In this document: positions 1 to 11,601 of the stretch, piece by piece
Position numbering within the stretch: the stretch's first letter is position 1
How the letters are laid out: each line of letters opens with the position of its first letter
Assembly: GCA_021014945.1 (NCBI GenBank)
Contig: MU266330.1
Coordinates: 236,811 to 300,810 of the forward strand
DNA from: Leucogyrophana mollusca
Taxonomy: Eukaryota; Basidiomycota; Agaricomycetes; Boletales
Direction of reading: 5' to 3'
DNA: 64,000 nucleotides
Made by a program: the position numbers and the translations under genes
Notes under the pieces: model-generated
Seen by the model: the letters and a program-made list of their open reading frames with translations, nothing else
What the model was told of the DNA's origin: nothing
Database searches by the model: none

Positions 1-1606
1 TCCGCCCCGACCGCAGCGGCATCGACGCCCAATCCGGGTGGCTCTCGCAGCACGGCGACTCGAGGTACGACGACTCGAAGAGGTACTCCGCGCGCTTCCC
101 GTCGGTGAAGGCGGCAATGTGCACACACGGGAGGCGCATGCCCAGCTGGCTTATGGTTACTATGAACCCTTCGCCGCTGACCGGGTTTTCGTACGCGAGG
201 GTGCATTTGACGGTGGCGTTCCGGGAGGGCGGCCAGGGCTCCCACACGAAGGCTACGAAGCTGCCCTCGGGCTGTGTGCGGAGATCTTTCCCGGAGCATC
301 TGTGGAGTACGAAGCCCTCTTGAGCTACTTGTGCCGTCCGCACGTAAACGGGCGGCTCGGGAAATCGGTAGGGAAGGGACGGTAATGGGCGAAAGTGAGT
401 CCGAGAATATGTTTGCTTCTCGACTGCGGTAGATATGATGATGTCCCTGATAACAAACACGTCGCTGGGTGTTGCCAGCGTGATGTTAGAGAGGTCACCG
501 TTGATGTCCAGTTCACCATCACGTGACGCCAGTGTCGTATTGGAGAAGTCGCTCGTGTCCTCCCTTCTGAAGATGCCATCCGTGCCGCAGGAAAGCCTGA
601 GACCAACAAGGCACCCGTTGATCACGCACGCAAGCGCAGCCGTGTAGCCATTAGAATCCGCTTCGAATCTGACGGGCAGGTTTATTTGGACCCCGCTGTT
701 GGTGACGGAGAAATGCGACTTGTAGGGTGTGGGTTTGGATGTCGGCCCTTCAAAGAGACGCGCAAAGTCGGCGGACGGGATGCGATTGATCGTGTTGGAC
801 TGCGCGAAGCAGTCAGGTGACGGAGCGAGCAGGGATGGCTCTAGGCGGTAGCCGGAGTACCACGGGGGATCCAGCCAGGCAAATATGCTCTGGTCATTCG
901 AGGTCCTCATGATCTCGTGCTGGAGCCTGATGAACGCGTTCTTTCCCTCCCCGTAGATCAGCGGCATATGGACCCCGAATATCCCCATCATCGAGTACGC
1001 CCTGTCTTCCACCCGCCTCGTCTCGCGCCGCGAGGCCCACGACATCTTCTTCGCCACGCAGACCTCGGAAAGCGGCAGCGTGTTCATCAGGACCGCCGTG
1101 TCCACACGGGTGACCGTCGCAATGACGTCAATCAAGCTCGTTTTCGTGCCGATCTTGACCCAGTCCCGCGCGAAGAATTCTACGTTCCGCGGAGCGATCG
1201 TCTCTTGCAACGTCCAGCCCCTCCTGAACCACTTGCTGCGCCGGAAGCTTGAGTCTTCCGCGGCGGGGTCCTCGTCGCTGGGCACGTCTTCCAGGTACGC
1301 ATAGCACACTGCGGCTTCTTGGTACCAGCGATACATTGAGTTGATCGCTTCCGAAAGCTCCGCGCTGCTGCACTTGTCGATGCAGCACGTATCGATCCAC
1401 ACATACCGGTATCCATCCTCGAGAGCCTGTACGCAGCAGTTCTCGATCTTTGTGTTCCCCTTCACCTTTTTTCCTGTACCGTGTTCGCCTATGTCGCGAA
1501 GGGTCACCTCTTCGTTACCCCACACGTGTGAGAGAATGGCGTATGGAGGCAAGCGTGGTCCCGCTGGTTCTTCGAGCTTCAAGGTCTTTGTATTGAGAAG
1601 ACGCAT
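1..1606 (-). CDS. HET-domain (heterokaryon incompatibility) protein, copy A, 3' end beyond window
   Basis: Single-exon reading frame, open from the ATG at 1606 to the window edge (at least 535 codons), so the C-terminus is missing. The N-terminal 250 or so residues show HET-domain blocks: AILSHVWG, YVWIDTCCID, WFRRGWTLQE and YSLMGIFGVHMPLIYGEG. HET-domain proteins (PF06985) trigger cell death on allorecognition in some ascomycetes; in basidiomycetes most are uncharacterised. The start is chosen because an in-frame stop lies just upstream (1628-1630), while the same ATG is conserved in the inverted copy at 19624. It is an inverted duplicate of that copy, about 94% identical over the 160 bases compared by eye. 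It lacks a 36-base insertion found in the other copy (near codon 400). Confidence 0.85.
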   Translation of the reverse strand, partial: MRLLNTKTLKLEEPAGPRLPPYAILSHVWGNEEVTLRDIGEHGTGKKVKGNTKIENCCVQALEDGYRYVWIDTCCIDKCSSAELSEAINSMYRWYQEAAVCYAYLEDVPSDEDPAAEDSSFRRSKWFRRGWTLQETIAPRNVEFFARDWVKIGTKTSLIDVIATVTRVDTAVLMNTLPLSEVCVAKKMSWASRRETRRVEDRAYSMMGIFGVHMPLIYGEGKNAFIRLQHEIMRTSNDQSIFAWLDPPWYSGYRLEPSLLAPSPDCFAQSNTINRIPSADFARLFEGPTSKPTPYKSHFSVTNSGVQINLPVRFEADSNGYTAALACVINGCLVGLRLSCGTDGIFRREDTSDFSNTTLASRDGELDINGDLSNITLATPSDVFVIRDIIISTAVEKQTYSRTHFRPLPSLPYRFPEPPVYVRTAQVAQEGFVLHRCSGKDLRTQPEGSFVAFVWEPWPPSRNATVKCTLAYENPVSGEGFIVTISQLGMRLPCVHIAAFTDGKRAEYLFESSYLESPCCESHPDWASMPLRSGR

Positions 1607-2670
1607 CGTGCAACCTGTTGAGCAAGATTAGTCCACATGCAATAGAGATGTACCCAAGACACATACTGCAGAAATGAGCCAAGCGGGACCTGTTTGGATT
1701 TCACCAATCGTGCAACAGGCGGACAACAGACAACTGAAAGCAGCCCGTTCAGATTCGAGAAAATGCCGCTTCAAATTGTGTTTGCTCACCTTGGGCTGGC
1801 GTGAAAAGTCTGGGGAAGATCGCAGGTGGAAGATGGCCATCGTTAAATACCACCTCTGGGCTGTATATAGGACCTGCTGTGCGTACCGCCCCGTTAATGA
1901 TGTCCAGCGCTTCGTACAAAGTCGCACCGAAGTAGGCGAATTTATTTTTGTATCGACCATGAGAGTGGAATGCATCACATAGTCGAGCCCCACAATGTCT
2001 ATTGGCCGGGTGTCGCCGACCGCTCGTCTGCTCGTTGTCGTTGCGACCAAATGCTGGACTTTGTTCGTAGCGTACTTGCATAAGGTCGCTGTGTATTTTG
2101 GACGCACAACTGATCATGATAGACTTGATACAAGGCAGACTGAGTACAGCCACCCAACAGCTTCCCTGGGCGGGATGTTCAAATCATTTTGCGGTGCTAC
2201 AGTTAGCATTGGGTTCACATTGGGGTCACAAATCCCAGCCTCAGTGATCCATTATGACCGTAGCGCACAAGTAGCGCATGCGTTGCTCACATGCCGTCCG
2301 ACCATGACCGAGGGTAGTATTACAGAGCCGCAGTCACTCCGCGCTATAGCGAAAACAGCTCGGGATTCAAATTATATTACGCACCGCGTCACTTCCTCCC
2401 GATAGAGTACATTCTCGTTAAATGCACCTGCGGTTGGCTAGGATGACCGGGAGTTACCCCACGCACACATAGGAAAAATCGCATCTGCGTAGTTTCGGAC
2501 GCTCGGAGTCCTGGGCGTGGTATATAGTAAGCCTCACGCACAGGTAAAAGGTAGAAGCGAGGGCTTGAACCTAATTGTGGAAGCCAGTAAAGGACCTCAC
2601 ATGGACATACGAACACAGGATCTCCAGCTAGCAGCAGATGCAGCATGTATTGTCTACCATAAGTAGGGCC
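1..2670. repeat. Inverted repeat arm H1 (HET gene plus 5' flank)
   Basis: This segment is the reverse complement of 18752-21268 and pairs position 1 with 21268 and 2670 with 18752. Similarity includes the HET coding region and about 1 kb of upstream non-coding DNA, which is more diverged (small indels). The duplication therefore extends past the left window edge. Confidence 0.85.
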
Positions 2671-2729
2671 ATGTCCAAACTGTCACCGAAGGACTAGTCT
2701 CCCGTAGGCAGACCAAAGTTTCGAATGAA

Positions 2730-3310
2730 GATAGTCGTTCCTTCTCAACAATGCCGAAGGACAAGAAACGGATTATGCAAGTGCATGCTGTGGGCCTTCT
2801 CCGTAAGCAATCGGCATGCTGATGCCGAAGATCCTCATCATGCAGTCGGCCTTGTCCTCTCTTGTCGTCTTCCTTCCGGTGAGACTGGAACCTCACCTTT
2901 TCCACCCGCCGAGGTGCCAAGTACTCCTGCAGTTTTCATCTACGCTTGAACTATCGATCGGATGACATGTTCATGCGGAGGGTTGTCTCGGTTTGAAGAT
3001 AAGCAACGCAGATACGCGTTCGCACCGCTTGAACACGGAATGTAGCGACTCATCGAATTCTGCGCTGCTCGATCTATCGAGACAAACCATATGTATCTGC
3101 TGCCCATACAAACTGCACCTCATGCTCCTTGGACGCGACCTCGCAGACTTTTCAGCTTCTCGTAGCCCCGCCGATGAGATTCTGATGGATCTGCGTATCC
3201 TCATTGCTCACCTCCTTTCCCCGTGTATGGGAGGGTATGGCAAAACAGAAACGCGTCTTCTCATCCACGATCTCATCGATGACCGTCTCCGGATGTCTCG
3301 AGCGTCTGTG
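2730..3310 (-). pseudogene. Decayed HET-domain remnant
   Basis: Translating the minus strand in shifting frames gives recognisable HET blocks in the correct order. They are IPSHTRGKEVSNED (compare ILSHVWGNEEVTLRD), RYIWFVSID, CLDRSSSAEFDESLHSVF (compare CIDKCSSAELSEAINSMY), and MRIFGISMPIAYGEG (compare LMGIFGVHMPLIYGEG). Stops and frameshifts separate the blocks, so it cannot make a HET protein. It lies directly upstream of HET copy A in the same orientation and is absent next to the inverted copy, so it is an older, independent paralogue. Confidence 0.7.
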
Positions 3311-3742
3311 TTATGACTATGTTCGCAGACATCCGTCGTCGTTGATCGTTGATATACCACCGTCCCCCCACATTGGAACCACTCGACTCATCTTAGACCT
3401 GAGATGTCCCAGCGGCGTCAGGGTCATGTTTGGTGGCGGGTTGTACCTCCGTATCCGAGTCAAACATCGCGCTTTAGGTGCGGTATCCTTTCATTACCCC
3501 ATCGCTGACGAGGCCGAAATCAACAACAGAGTTGCATGGGACAAGATGTGGAAAAACGTCGGAGATCATGCATTCATGATTGCAATCGAATGCCGTCACG
3601 AACAGACTTGCCTCAGTTTGAATATCATTCCGGGGGTAAGGCCGCTTCCTTGCATACTGAGACGTTGATAGATATTGCACTGGAGCTTCTACTACAACCA
3701 CCACCCTCTATACCGTTGTCAATCTCGATAACGATCACCACA

Positions 3743-4372
3743 ATGCCGATCTCCATTCGCCCGGCTACGACAGCTGACGAGGACGCAATGTCTCGTATCT
3801 GTCTCCTCACAGCCAACGTAGGCACCTCCGCTGTCGACATAGTGACCTTTCCCAAACTCCCGGGGCACGTCTACGTTGAGCCATATCTGCGCCTCCAAAG
3901 CGCCTGGGCGTTCCTACTCGTTGACGATGAGAAAGTTGTGGGATATACTGTTGGCGCGGCGGATACGCGTGCGTTCGAGAAGGACGCAGAGGATAGGTGG
4001 TGGCCGCCGTTGCGCGAACGATACGGGAAATATCTCCAGGACCCCGCGGATGTGAAACCAGGAGATTTGGAGTATATCAAGAAGGTCTTCAGCCCCCGCA
4101 TTGCCGCAGATGCTACCATCGCCTTTGCGTCAGCCCATCTGCACATCAATATCCTTCCTGAGTATCAGGGGAAAGGGTACGGACGGCAGCTCATTGGCAG
4201 TGCGGTTCGGTATCTCAGCGGCTTGGAGGAGGGGCCCAAGGGCGTGTGGCTACGCATAAACCCTAAAAATACGAAGGCGGCGGCGTTTTATAAGAGACTT
4301 GGGTTTAAGTCATTTGAGGGTGCGCCGGAGGAAATGATTGGTTTGCGCTTTGAGGACTGGGTTCCCAAGTGA
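3743..4372 (+). CDS. GNAT-family N-acetyltransferase, copy 1A
   Basis: 209-residue single-exon protein. The ATG at 3743 starts MPISIRPA, conserved in all paralogues here; the longer upstream frame is not. It begins with the typical GNAT first strand (ISIRPAT.ADED) and carries the acetyl-CoA-binding motif A as YQGKGYGRQLIG (about residues 145-156, Q-x-x-G-x-G). The conserved C-terminal block NPKNTKAAAFYKRLGF follows. The family transfers acetyl from acetyl-CoA to an amine; the substrate cannot be inferred. It has a near-identical inverted copy at 25609-26235 and more distant relatives at 5193 and 26714. Confidence 0.85.
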   Translation: MPISIRPATTADEDAMSRICLLTANVGTSAVDIVTFPKLPGHVYVEPYLRLQSAWAFLLVDDEKVVGYTVGAADTRAFEKDAEDRWWPPLRERYGKYLQDPADVKPGDLEYIKKVFSPRIAADATIAFASAHLHINILPEYQGKGYGRQLIGSAVRYLSGLEEGPKGVWLRINPKNTKAAAFYKRLGFKSFEGAPEEMIGLRFEDWVPK

Positions 4373-5192
4373 AGGATGACTGATTGGATGGGGATGACTG
4401 TTTCGAAGTCTGAATTGGGGTGCGTGCATGGTTTTGATCTTAGCAATGATGCCCATTGAGATTCGCTCTTCGTTTCAGGCGGGGTCGTATCTTAAGCTCT
4501 AGCTCAGCCAGTCAGAGTCGATACAATCATTTCTTGGGAGGTGAACCTTGCCATCTGAGTTAAGTTCACGCCCTGGAAATCGAGGAGTATCCCTAAGGTA
4601 ACTCTTTCCTTGATTATGGGTCTTCTGTAATCACGAGGCCTGGCTTGTGTAACTTAGTAAGAGTCATATATTGTGCTTTCCCTTGCGTCCGCTGAGCTGC
4701 TTTTAGTAGGACGAGGGGGCGGATGAACCTCGGAAATACCATCATAGCAGACGCGTCTGCCAATTGGTGCATACCAGGAATGAGTTGGTGGTCCCTTCTG
4801 CTGCCGCTCTTCAGGTGAAGGGAGTGCTAGTCCAGGTTGAATTTGTTGCCTTTCCATGATTTCAGGCCTCCAAATTCATTGTCGTCACGCTGGCCAAAAT
4901 TGACGAGACACATGAAACTTATAACTCAGGGACCTACGAGTCGGCCATCTTGCACGCGCTAGGTGGGAGCACAGTGAAACGCAGGCGAGATGCAAGATTT
5001 TGATACGGAGAAACGTCGGAGACCGTGAACTACGACGGTGAATTGTCAGCTGGCTTCAAGTTCAAGCTTAAAGTCTGAGATCAAACACCTGGCTGTGACG
5101 GTCTGAGCTCTTGCTTGCCCATCACTGCGAGTCCCTCACAGAGAACGCGTCTGCCTCTTTTCTCATCGCCTCTCTTGATAGTGATCATCGTT
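4373..5192. other. Intergenic spacer, part of the GNAT duplication
   Basis: No gene is apparent. The whole spacer is also present in inverted form around 24799-25608, including the promoter side of the second GNAT gene, so its conservation reflects recent duplication rather than coding content. Confidence 0.7.
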
Positions 5193-5849
5193 ATGCCGAT
5201 TTCAATTCGCCCTGCTATGATAGCCGACGAAGACATCGTCTCTCACATATGCCTCCTTACCGCTGACGCAGGCGTATCTGCCGTCGATTTACACGCCTTC
5301 CCCAAGCTCCCGGGGCACATCTACGCAGCATCCTACCTGAATCTCCAAAGCGGCTGGGCATTCGTGCTCATCGACACGAACGAAGAGAATGAGGAGAAAG
5401 TTGTGGGGTACATTCTTGGCGCGAAGGACGCGCGTGCATACGAGAAAGAAGCAGAGGAAAAGTGGTGGCCGCCACTGCGCGAGCTCTATGGAAGATACCT
5501 CCAGGATCCCGCCGGCGTGGCTAAACCGGCAGATCTGGCTTACATCAACCTGATCTTCCATCCCTTGATCGCCACAGACGCTACAATTGCTTTTGGTACG
5601 GCTTATATGCACGTTAATATCCTCCCCGAATACCAGGGGAAGGGGTATGGACGGCAGCTTGTTGGCGCTGCGGTCCAGTACCTCGAGGGGTTGAAAGAGG
5701 GGCACAGGGGCATATGGCTTCGTATGAACCCGAAAAATCCAAAGGGGGCGGCATTTTATAGGAAGATCGGATTCAGGCCGCTTGAACTGGAGAACACGCC
5801 AGGGACCATAATTGGTTTGACGTTCGAGGATTGGAATAGCAATTTGTGA
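5193..5849 (+). CDS. GNAT-family N-acetyltransferase, copy 2
   Basis: 218-residue single-exon protein; the ATG at 5193 again starts MPISIRPA. Motif A is YQGKGYGRQLVG, followed by the block NPKNPKGAAFYRKIGF. Compared with copy 1 it has a small insertion of acidic residues (TNEENEEK) in the central strand region and a slightly different C-terminus. It is tandem with copy 1A in the same orientation, 820 bases downstream. The 5' part of this gene is duplicated in inverted, broken form at 24536-24798. Substrate unknown. Confidence 0.85.
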   Translation: MPISIRPAMIADEDIVSHICLLTADAGVSAVDLHAFPKLPGHIYAASYLNLQSGWAFVLIDTNEENEEKVVGYILGAKDARAYEKEAEEKWWPPLRELYGRYLQDPAGVAKPADLAYINLIFHPLIATDATIAFGTAYMHVNILPEYQGKGYGRQLVGAAVQYLEGLKEGHRGIWLRMNPKNPKGAAFYRKIGFRPLELENTPGTIIGLTFEDWNSNL

Positions 5850-6626
5850 ATGGGGGATGTACCACCTAGGGACTTACATAAGTAAGATAGGCTCATCCGT
5901 ACCCTACCGATGTTCACGTGCTTTGCAATTGCGTGACTTGTACTCGAAGTTCTTCATCCTGAGCTGACCTCGAATCCGCCTCAGCAAAGACATTCATGCT
6001 GGATTCAATATAGATCAGTATCTACTCCGAGGTGGTGCCATCCCTCCAGGTCCGCGGATTGCCTGTCAGCGCACTCTCAACACGATTGTTCGGGAGTTTG
6101 GGATGGTCACCGGACTGGCACACTCAATCAGGCGACACTCGACGCGTTTTATATCGTACCCACCTGCTTGCACTCTTCAGCACGAGCAGCGGCGCGTCAA
6201 GCTCCGGGATTACGGTGATCGCGCCAAGGACTGACTCCCAGCGATTCGAAACTGGACGGACCCTCGCCCTACTACCGCCAGTCCGGTTCTAAATCCCTCC
6301 GAGGCATTCGAAGCGGATGTCGGCCTCGCTGCCTTCCGCGGGCCCTGCAGCGAGGTCTCTGGATGTCTCGGAGGCGGCCCATTGAAAAGCGGATCCTTGG
6401 TATTGAAAGGCGGGTGCTCTGAAAAAACACCGGGAGCGGGTGTTGGTGGCTTGTATCCGAGACCTCCAGTCCTCCAGGTATATAATCCTGTCCTTCAGTG
6501 TTCTAAGTTATCCTCCCATCTCTTCTTCATACCATCATCATCCACCAAACTTAGACTTCGAAAGCAGGACTTTCGGAACACTCACTTGACGCTCAGACCC
6601 TTCATTCACTCACTCGTTATCACACC
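5850..6626. other. Intergenic region, boundary between accessory and core DNA
   Basis: No gene recognised. A TATATAA element at 6479-6485, about 140 bases before the next ATG, is the likely core promoter of the ThrE-like gene. Confidence 0.5.
6479..6485 (+). promoter_or_regulatory. TATA box of the ThrE-like gene
   Basis: TATATAA lies 142 bases upstream of the ATG at 6627, a plausible distance with a short 5' UTR. Confidence 0.5.
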
Positions 6627-9290
6627 ATGTCCTACTACCCTACTCAGCGTTCCCAGAGGAGCTCTATTCCCCAGCATTCCTCCATCCCGGCCCCCACCTC
6701 GCAACCCGACTATGTGCCCAGGCGGCAATCGAGGGTGCATTTTGATGATCAGGAGCCATCGCCATATTCCCCTCCGCAATACGAAGACCCTATCGCCCCG
6801 GAACCTTCTCACCGTGGATCAGACTCTTCACCTGAGTGGCACATCCCCGTCTACGACGAGCCCCCAATCAGCTCGGAGGAACTCCACAGGCACTCTGTGC
6901 AGTACTCGTCCGCCGCGCCTACCGACGCCCGTCGTGGGTCAGACGACAGTGACGGGACGCTCTTTGACGAGGACCACCCTTACTCCGCCGAGCACGACAG
7001 TGACGCATACAAAAAATACTCATTCTCGTCATACCAACACCCCTACGACATCTCTGCCCCGCAGAACGCCTACGGCGGCACACCCGCGCCGCCCGATGCC
7101 TACACCACCGCGCCCACACGGCCCCTGCGCTCTGCCATGCGCCGCTCCGTGAGCTTCGCAGACAGCACGCAGACGTTTGTCGACCCGGAGTCGCAGGCGC
7201 CCGTGAAGAAGCATGAGGGACCGGCTGCTGATACGGATGAGGAAGATGTGTTCGGGGCGGACTATGACAGGGACGCCCGCCGTCGTGGGGTGCTCTCGAA
7301 TCTCATGGATCTCTACGGCCTGAATAACGGTCACCCCGAGCCGTTCTCGCACCAACGCCGTGGGCTCGACTTGGAGCGCAGTAACTCTGACCAGTGGGAG
7401 CAAGGGGCGCCCCCTATGAAACGGAATGGGTCCAACTACTCGAACGAGTCGGAGATCCTTGACGCGGATGATCCTCGCCTCACTGGTATCACAAAAGATT
7501 GTCTAGACGATTATGAGGACGAGAGACGGAATGCTCTGAGGCAGATGGACTATCGCCAGCGCAGAAAAGAAAGGCAAAAAGTCAGAATCGAATTCAATGT
7601 CACTTGTAAGTTTGCTTCCTTTTGTTTTGGGTTGGATTATGCTGACTGTGTCCCCCAGCAATCATGAATCGCCACAACTTCCTGCTCAAACTCGCTCGGG
7701 CGCTCATGACGTTCGGTGCCCCATCGCATCGTATCGAATCCCAGCTTGTGGCCGCCGCTCGTATCCTTGAAGTCGACGCAGAGTTCATCCACTTGCCCAG
7801 TGTTATCATCTGCTCATTCGGAGACAATGACACCCTGACATCCGAGACGCATTTCATCAAGTGCGGCGGCGGTCTCTCCCTTGGCTCCCTGCACAAGGTC
7901 CATATCATCTACCGTTCAGTCGTCCACGACGAAGTCAGCGCGAGGAAAGCGACACAGCAGCTCGAAGATCTCTTGACGGCCAAGCCACTGTACCCCGTGT
8001 GGTTCCGTTGCGTCCTCAGCTTCTTCCTGTCCATCCTCATCTGCCCGCTGGCATTTGGGGGGTCATTCTTGGACATGTGGATTGCTGGTGCTGGCGCCTT
8101 CGTTCTGAGCTTCCTTCAACTCAAAGTCGCGACCAAAAGTGCCATGTATGCCAACGTTTTTGAGTAAGTGCTGATTTACTGTGGATATATGCGGCGCTGA
8201 CTTTGTCCTTCAGAATTACCACGGCGATGCTCATGTCCTTCACTGCTCGAGGGCTGAGCAGTATCAGAAGCGAAATCTTCTGCTATACCGCAATTTCATC
8301 TGCTGGCATCATCGGTATCCTCCCGGGGTATCTTATCCGTGAGTAGTTTCGTCTCTCCTTGCCTAAATACAAGAAGCTGACTGTGTCACAGTGAGTAGTT
8401 CCTTGGAACTTGCCTCCAAAAACATCGTCTGTGGTAGTGTCAAGATGGTGTACGCTTTGATCTATACCTTGTTCTTGGTGAGCAATTTCCAATCGCGTCC
8501 AGTTTACTGGATATCTAATACCTGCATTACAGGGCTTTGGTCTCCAAATTGGCTCGGACCTCTATCTTCTCTTCGACCCTACTGCCCGTCATCATTTGGC
8601 GACTCTTGCTGTTGCAATGTCGACCACCACCACTCTTGTCGGTACATTCGCGCCTGACAACTCAACAGAGGGCACGCCCTACGTCGAGGGGACTTTTACC
8701 TTTACGAACTCGACGAATCCTTTCCAGAAGAACATCGTCGACGGCTGCTACCGCCCCGAATCATTCCCGTGGTACCTCCAACCCTTCCCCCTGTGGACAC
8801 AGTTCCTTATCGTCCCCATCTTCTCCGTCCTGTCCTCGCTCGCGAACCTCCAGCCGTGGAAGAGCAAGCAGCTCCCTGTGATGGTCGTCATCTCATGCGC
8901 GTCGTACGCGACGAACAAGATCGCCAACCACTACATCTTCAACCGCTCCGACATCGTGTCTGCGATCGGGGCGTTTACGGTTGGGCTGCTCGGGAATATC
9001 TACTCGCGGAAGATGGGTGGGACTGCGTTCACGTCGATGGTGACTGGTGTGTTGTTCTTGGTTCCTGTGAGTTGTTTTCCTCGTTTCTGTCCGCTGGAGA
9101 GCGTATGGCTGACGCGTTATCTTAGTCTGGTCTGTCACAAGCTGGAGGAATTACTGCTCATGGTAGTGGCGTCGACATTGGAGGCGCTATGATTGCGGTC
9201 ACGATCGGTATTACTGTCGGGCTGTTCATGAGCCAGGCGATCGTGTACATGTTCGGTTCACGGAAGAACGCTGCGGTGTTTTCCTTCTGA
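6627..9290 (+). CDS. ThrE/DUF1212 family membrane protein (Prm10-like)
   Basis: Six exons: 6627-7605, 7659-8163, 8214-8338, 8392-8477, 8533-9066, 9126-9290. They sum to 797 residues in frame. The N-terminal 320 residues are polar, low-complexity and probably disordered/cytosolic. Then comes the ThrE domain (PF06738): MNRHNFLLKLARALMTFGAPSHRIE, the INFxxLPSVII-type strand EFIHLPSVIICSF, then hydrophobic helices. The second half (ThrE_2-like) has several membrane segments around FLIVPIFSVLSSLANLQ and AIGAFTVGLLGNIYSR, ending GGAMIAVTIGITVGLFMSQAIVYMFG. Bacterial ThrE exports threonine and serine; the yeast relative is pheromone-regulated Prm10, of unclear function. Transport of amino acids is only an inference. 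Confidence 0.85.
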
Positions 9291-9500
9291 TCCGGTACTG
9301 GGGGTGTCCATTCATGTATCCATAGATTTTATGCTACCATCGCTATTATATAGCGCACCTAGTAGATTAGACAACTTGCAATGCAATCAAGACTGTACTC
9401 GGATTCTTTAGTCCCCTGAGTCCAAGAGTGATCCATATATCACGTGCCACCACTTTAGATCTTTTGACTCGACTGCATCGACTCATCGAAGAGTACGACG

Positions 9501-11601
9501 ATGGCAGAATTACTGCAGCAGCTGATCCTAGACACTCTCGACAAATCATCACAAATCCATGACACACGCACACTAACAATCCCAGGCCAATCCGAGCCCG
9601 CAGCGTCGCACGATGCCCAGATCACCATCCTCGGCGCACTCAACTCCCTCCTCAGCCGCGAGATCGTCACATACGACACACACGAAACACTCTCCCACGC
9701 CCTCACACCAGAGGGCGCACAGATCGTCCTCGAAGGTTCGCACGAAGCCCGCGTGTGGGCCGCCCTGCCCGCGAAAGGCGACGGCCCCCCGCTCTCGCCG
9801 GCCGACCTCAAGACCCGCGTCGGCGACGAGGCTGCAAAGGTCGGCCAGGGCCGTGCGTTCAAGAGCGGTTGGATCGCAAAAGAGGGCTCGGGCCTCGTCA
9901 AATCGGTGCGTCCGAGTCTAAGTCTGGGTCTCCGTGCCGATATCTGACCTTGCGTCTAGGTTCCATCTATCACTGATACCACCCAGCTCCAATTACGCGA
10001 GGTGAACTCGACTGGAACGCTCGAAGCCGGCGAAAAACACCTCGCGGAGCTACGGAAGCGAAAACTAATCGTGCAAAGGTCCTCTCCTGCTGCACGCTAC
10101 GTATATCATGCACAGGCTAACGTCACCACAGAAAGGGCCAGTGGTTCACCGTCCACAAAGGATCCAGCTTCACGACCTCCATCGCCAAGCTCGAGACAGA
10201 TCTCACAGTCGACATGCTCACTTCGTACGTACCCACCCTCTCCACCGCCGCACCCCATGCCTCATGCCACCCCGCAGAGGCGCATGGAAAACCTCGACGT
10301 TCAAAAAATACAACTTCGAGGCGGACGGCATACCCACCTCGGGCGGCGCCCTCCACCCGCTGCTCAAAGTCCGCGAAGAGATCCGCAATATCTTCTTGGA
10401 GATGGGGTGCGCCTCCGATGTTCCCCCATCCCGCGTGCCGTCTAACGACTGCTGATGCCCCAAGGTTCGAAGAGATGCCCACGAGCTCTTTCGTCGAGTC
10501 CGGATTCTGGTGCTTCGACGCGCTGTTCGTCCCCCAACAGCATCCCGCACGCGAGCTGCAGGACACCTTCTACCTCTCAGGTACGCTCCGTCCCTTCCTC
10601 CGTGCGTCCAAACCAACCCCAACCCCAACCCCAACCCCAAATCCACAGACCCATCAACGTCCCTCCCCCCGCCCACGTCCTACTACGACCGCGTCTCCTC
10701 GGTGCACGTCAACGGCGGGTACGGCTCGCTCGGCTACCGCGCCCCCTGGTCGGACGACGAGTCACGCCGGCTCCTCCTCCGGACGCACACCACCGCCTCC
10801 AGCGCGGCCATGCTCTACAAGCTCGCCGCCAAGTGCCGCGGGGAGGACGTCGACGGCGAGGGCAAAGGGGACGTGACGAAGGACGCGGGAGACGACGGGT
10901 TCAGGCCCGCGAAGCTGTTCAGCGTCGATAGGGTGTTCAGGAACGAGACGTTGGACGCTACGCATCTCGCTGAGTTCCACCAGGTCGAGGGCGTGGTCGC
11001 CGATCGGGGGCTAACCCTCGCCGACTTGATCGGTACGTCCCCATCCTCTTCCCTCCATTTCCCTCCTCACACCCCTACCTCCCTCTAACCCACCTCACAG
11101 GCTTCATACGCGTCTGGTTCAAAAAAATGGGCATGGAGAACCTGCGCTTCAAGCCCGCCTACAACCCGTACACCGAGCCCTCGCTCGAGATCTTCGCCTT
11201 CCACCCGCTGCTGCACAAGTGGGTCGAGATCGGGAACAGCGGGATGTTCCGCCCGGAGATGCTCGAGCCGATGGGGTTCCCGAAGGACGTGCGCGTGCAT
11301 GGGTGGGGGATCGGGCTGGAGCGGCCGACTATGATTCGGTGGGTGGTCGTTTTGCGTTTGCGTTTATTTTGTGTGTGGTTGTGTGTGGTTGCGTGTGGTT
11401 GCGTGTGGTTGTGGTGTGGTTGGGATTGTCGCTGGGATTGTGCCTGGGATTGGGACCCAGGGGCTTGTGGACGAAACCGATACCGACGCTGACGCTGACC
11501 CCACACGCACGAACAGATACGGGATCAACAACATCCGGACGCTCGTCGGGCACAAGACCTCCATCGAGAACGTGGAAAACTCGCCTGCTGTGATGTTCTA
11601 G
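9501..11601 (+). CDS. FRS2: Phenylalanine--tRNA ligase alpha subunit, cytosolic
   Basis: Eight exons: 9501-9905, 9960-10078, 10132-10224, 10278-10406, 10465-10580, 10649-11032, 11101-11338, 11517-11601. They join to 522 residues. The N-terminal winged-helix region is tRNA/DNA-binding-like. The class II catalytic core follows, with [19 protein letters not shown] (motif 1 region), [19 protein letters not shown] (motif 2, aminoacyl-adenylate site) and [16 protein letters not shown] (motif 3, ATP-binding Arg). With the beta subunit it forms the alpha2-beta2 enzyme that charges tRNA-Phe. The beta-subunit gene is in the same window at 37855-40249. Introns 5 and 7 carry simple repeats. Length fits the family (yeast about 500). 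Confidence 0.95.
10608..10648 (+). repeat. CCCCAA simple repeat inside FRS2 intron 5
   Basis: Four or so perfect AACCCC units directly precede the 3' splice site of intron 5. They probably serve as, or replaced, the pyrimidine tract; there is no sign of telomeric origin. Confidence 0.7.
11350..11450 (+). repeat. GTGTGGTTGC/GTGGGATT tandem repeats in FRS2 intron 7
   Basis: Repeated GTGTGGTTGCG units, then GGGATTGT-type units, fill most of this 178-base intron, which is longer than the gene's other introns. Likely a hypervariable minisatellite. Confidence 0.75.

Larger units (their letters stand above)
3368..5455. repeat. Inverted repeat arm G1 (GNAT1, spacer and 5' part of GNAT2)
   Basis: Reverse complement of 24536-26583. 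Homology starts upstream of GNAT copy 1A and stops inside GNAT copy 2 (about codon 88), where the other arm changes abruptly to unrelated sequence. Confidence 0.85.

Noticed and set aside
6382..7152. 256-codon frame overlapping the start of the ThrE-like gene
   Set aside because: Shadow in another frame of the Pro/Ser-rich N-terminus; sequence is Thr/Pro/Arg-rich without family features.
10608..10648. CCCCAA repeat as an interstitial telomere
   Set aside because: Fungal telomeres are usually TTAGGG-type, and the run sits at a splice acceptor inside a housekeeping intron.
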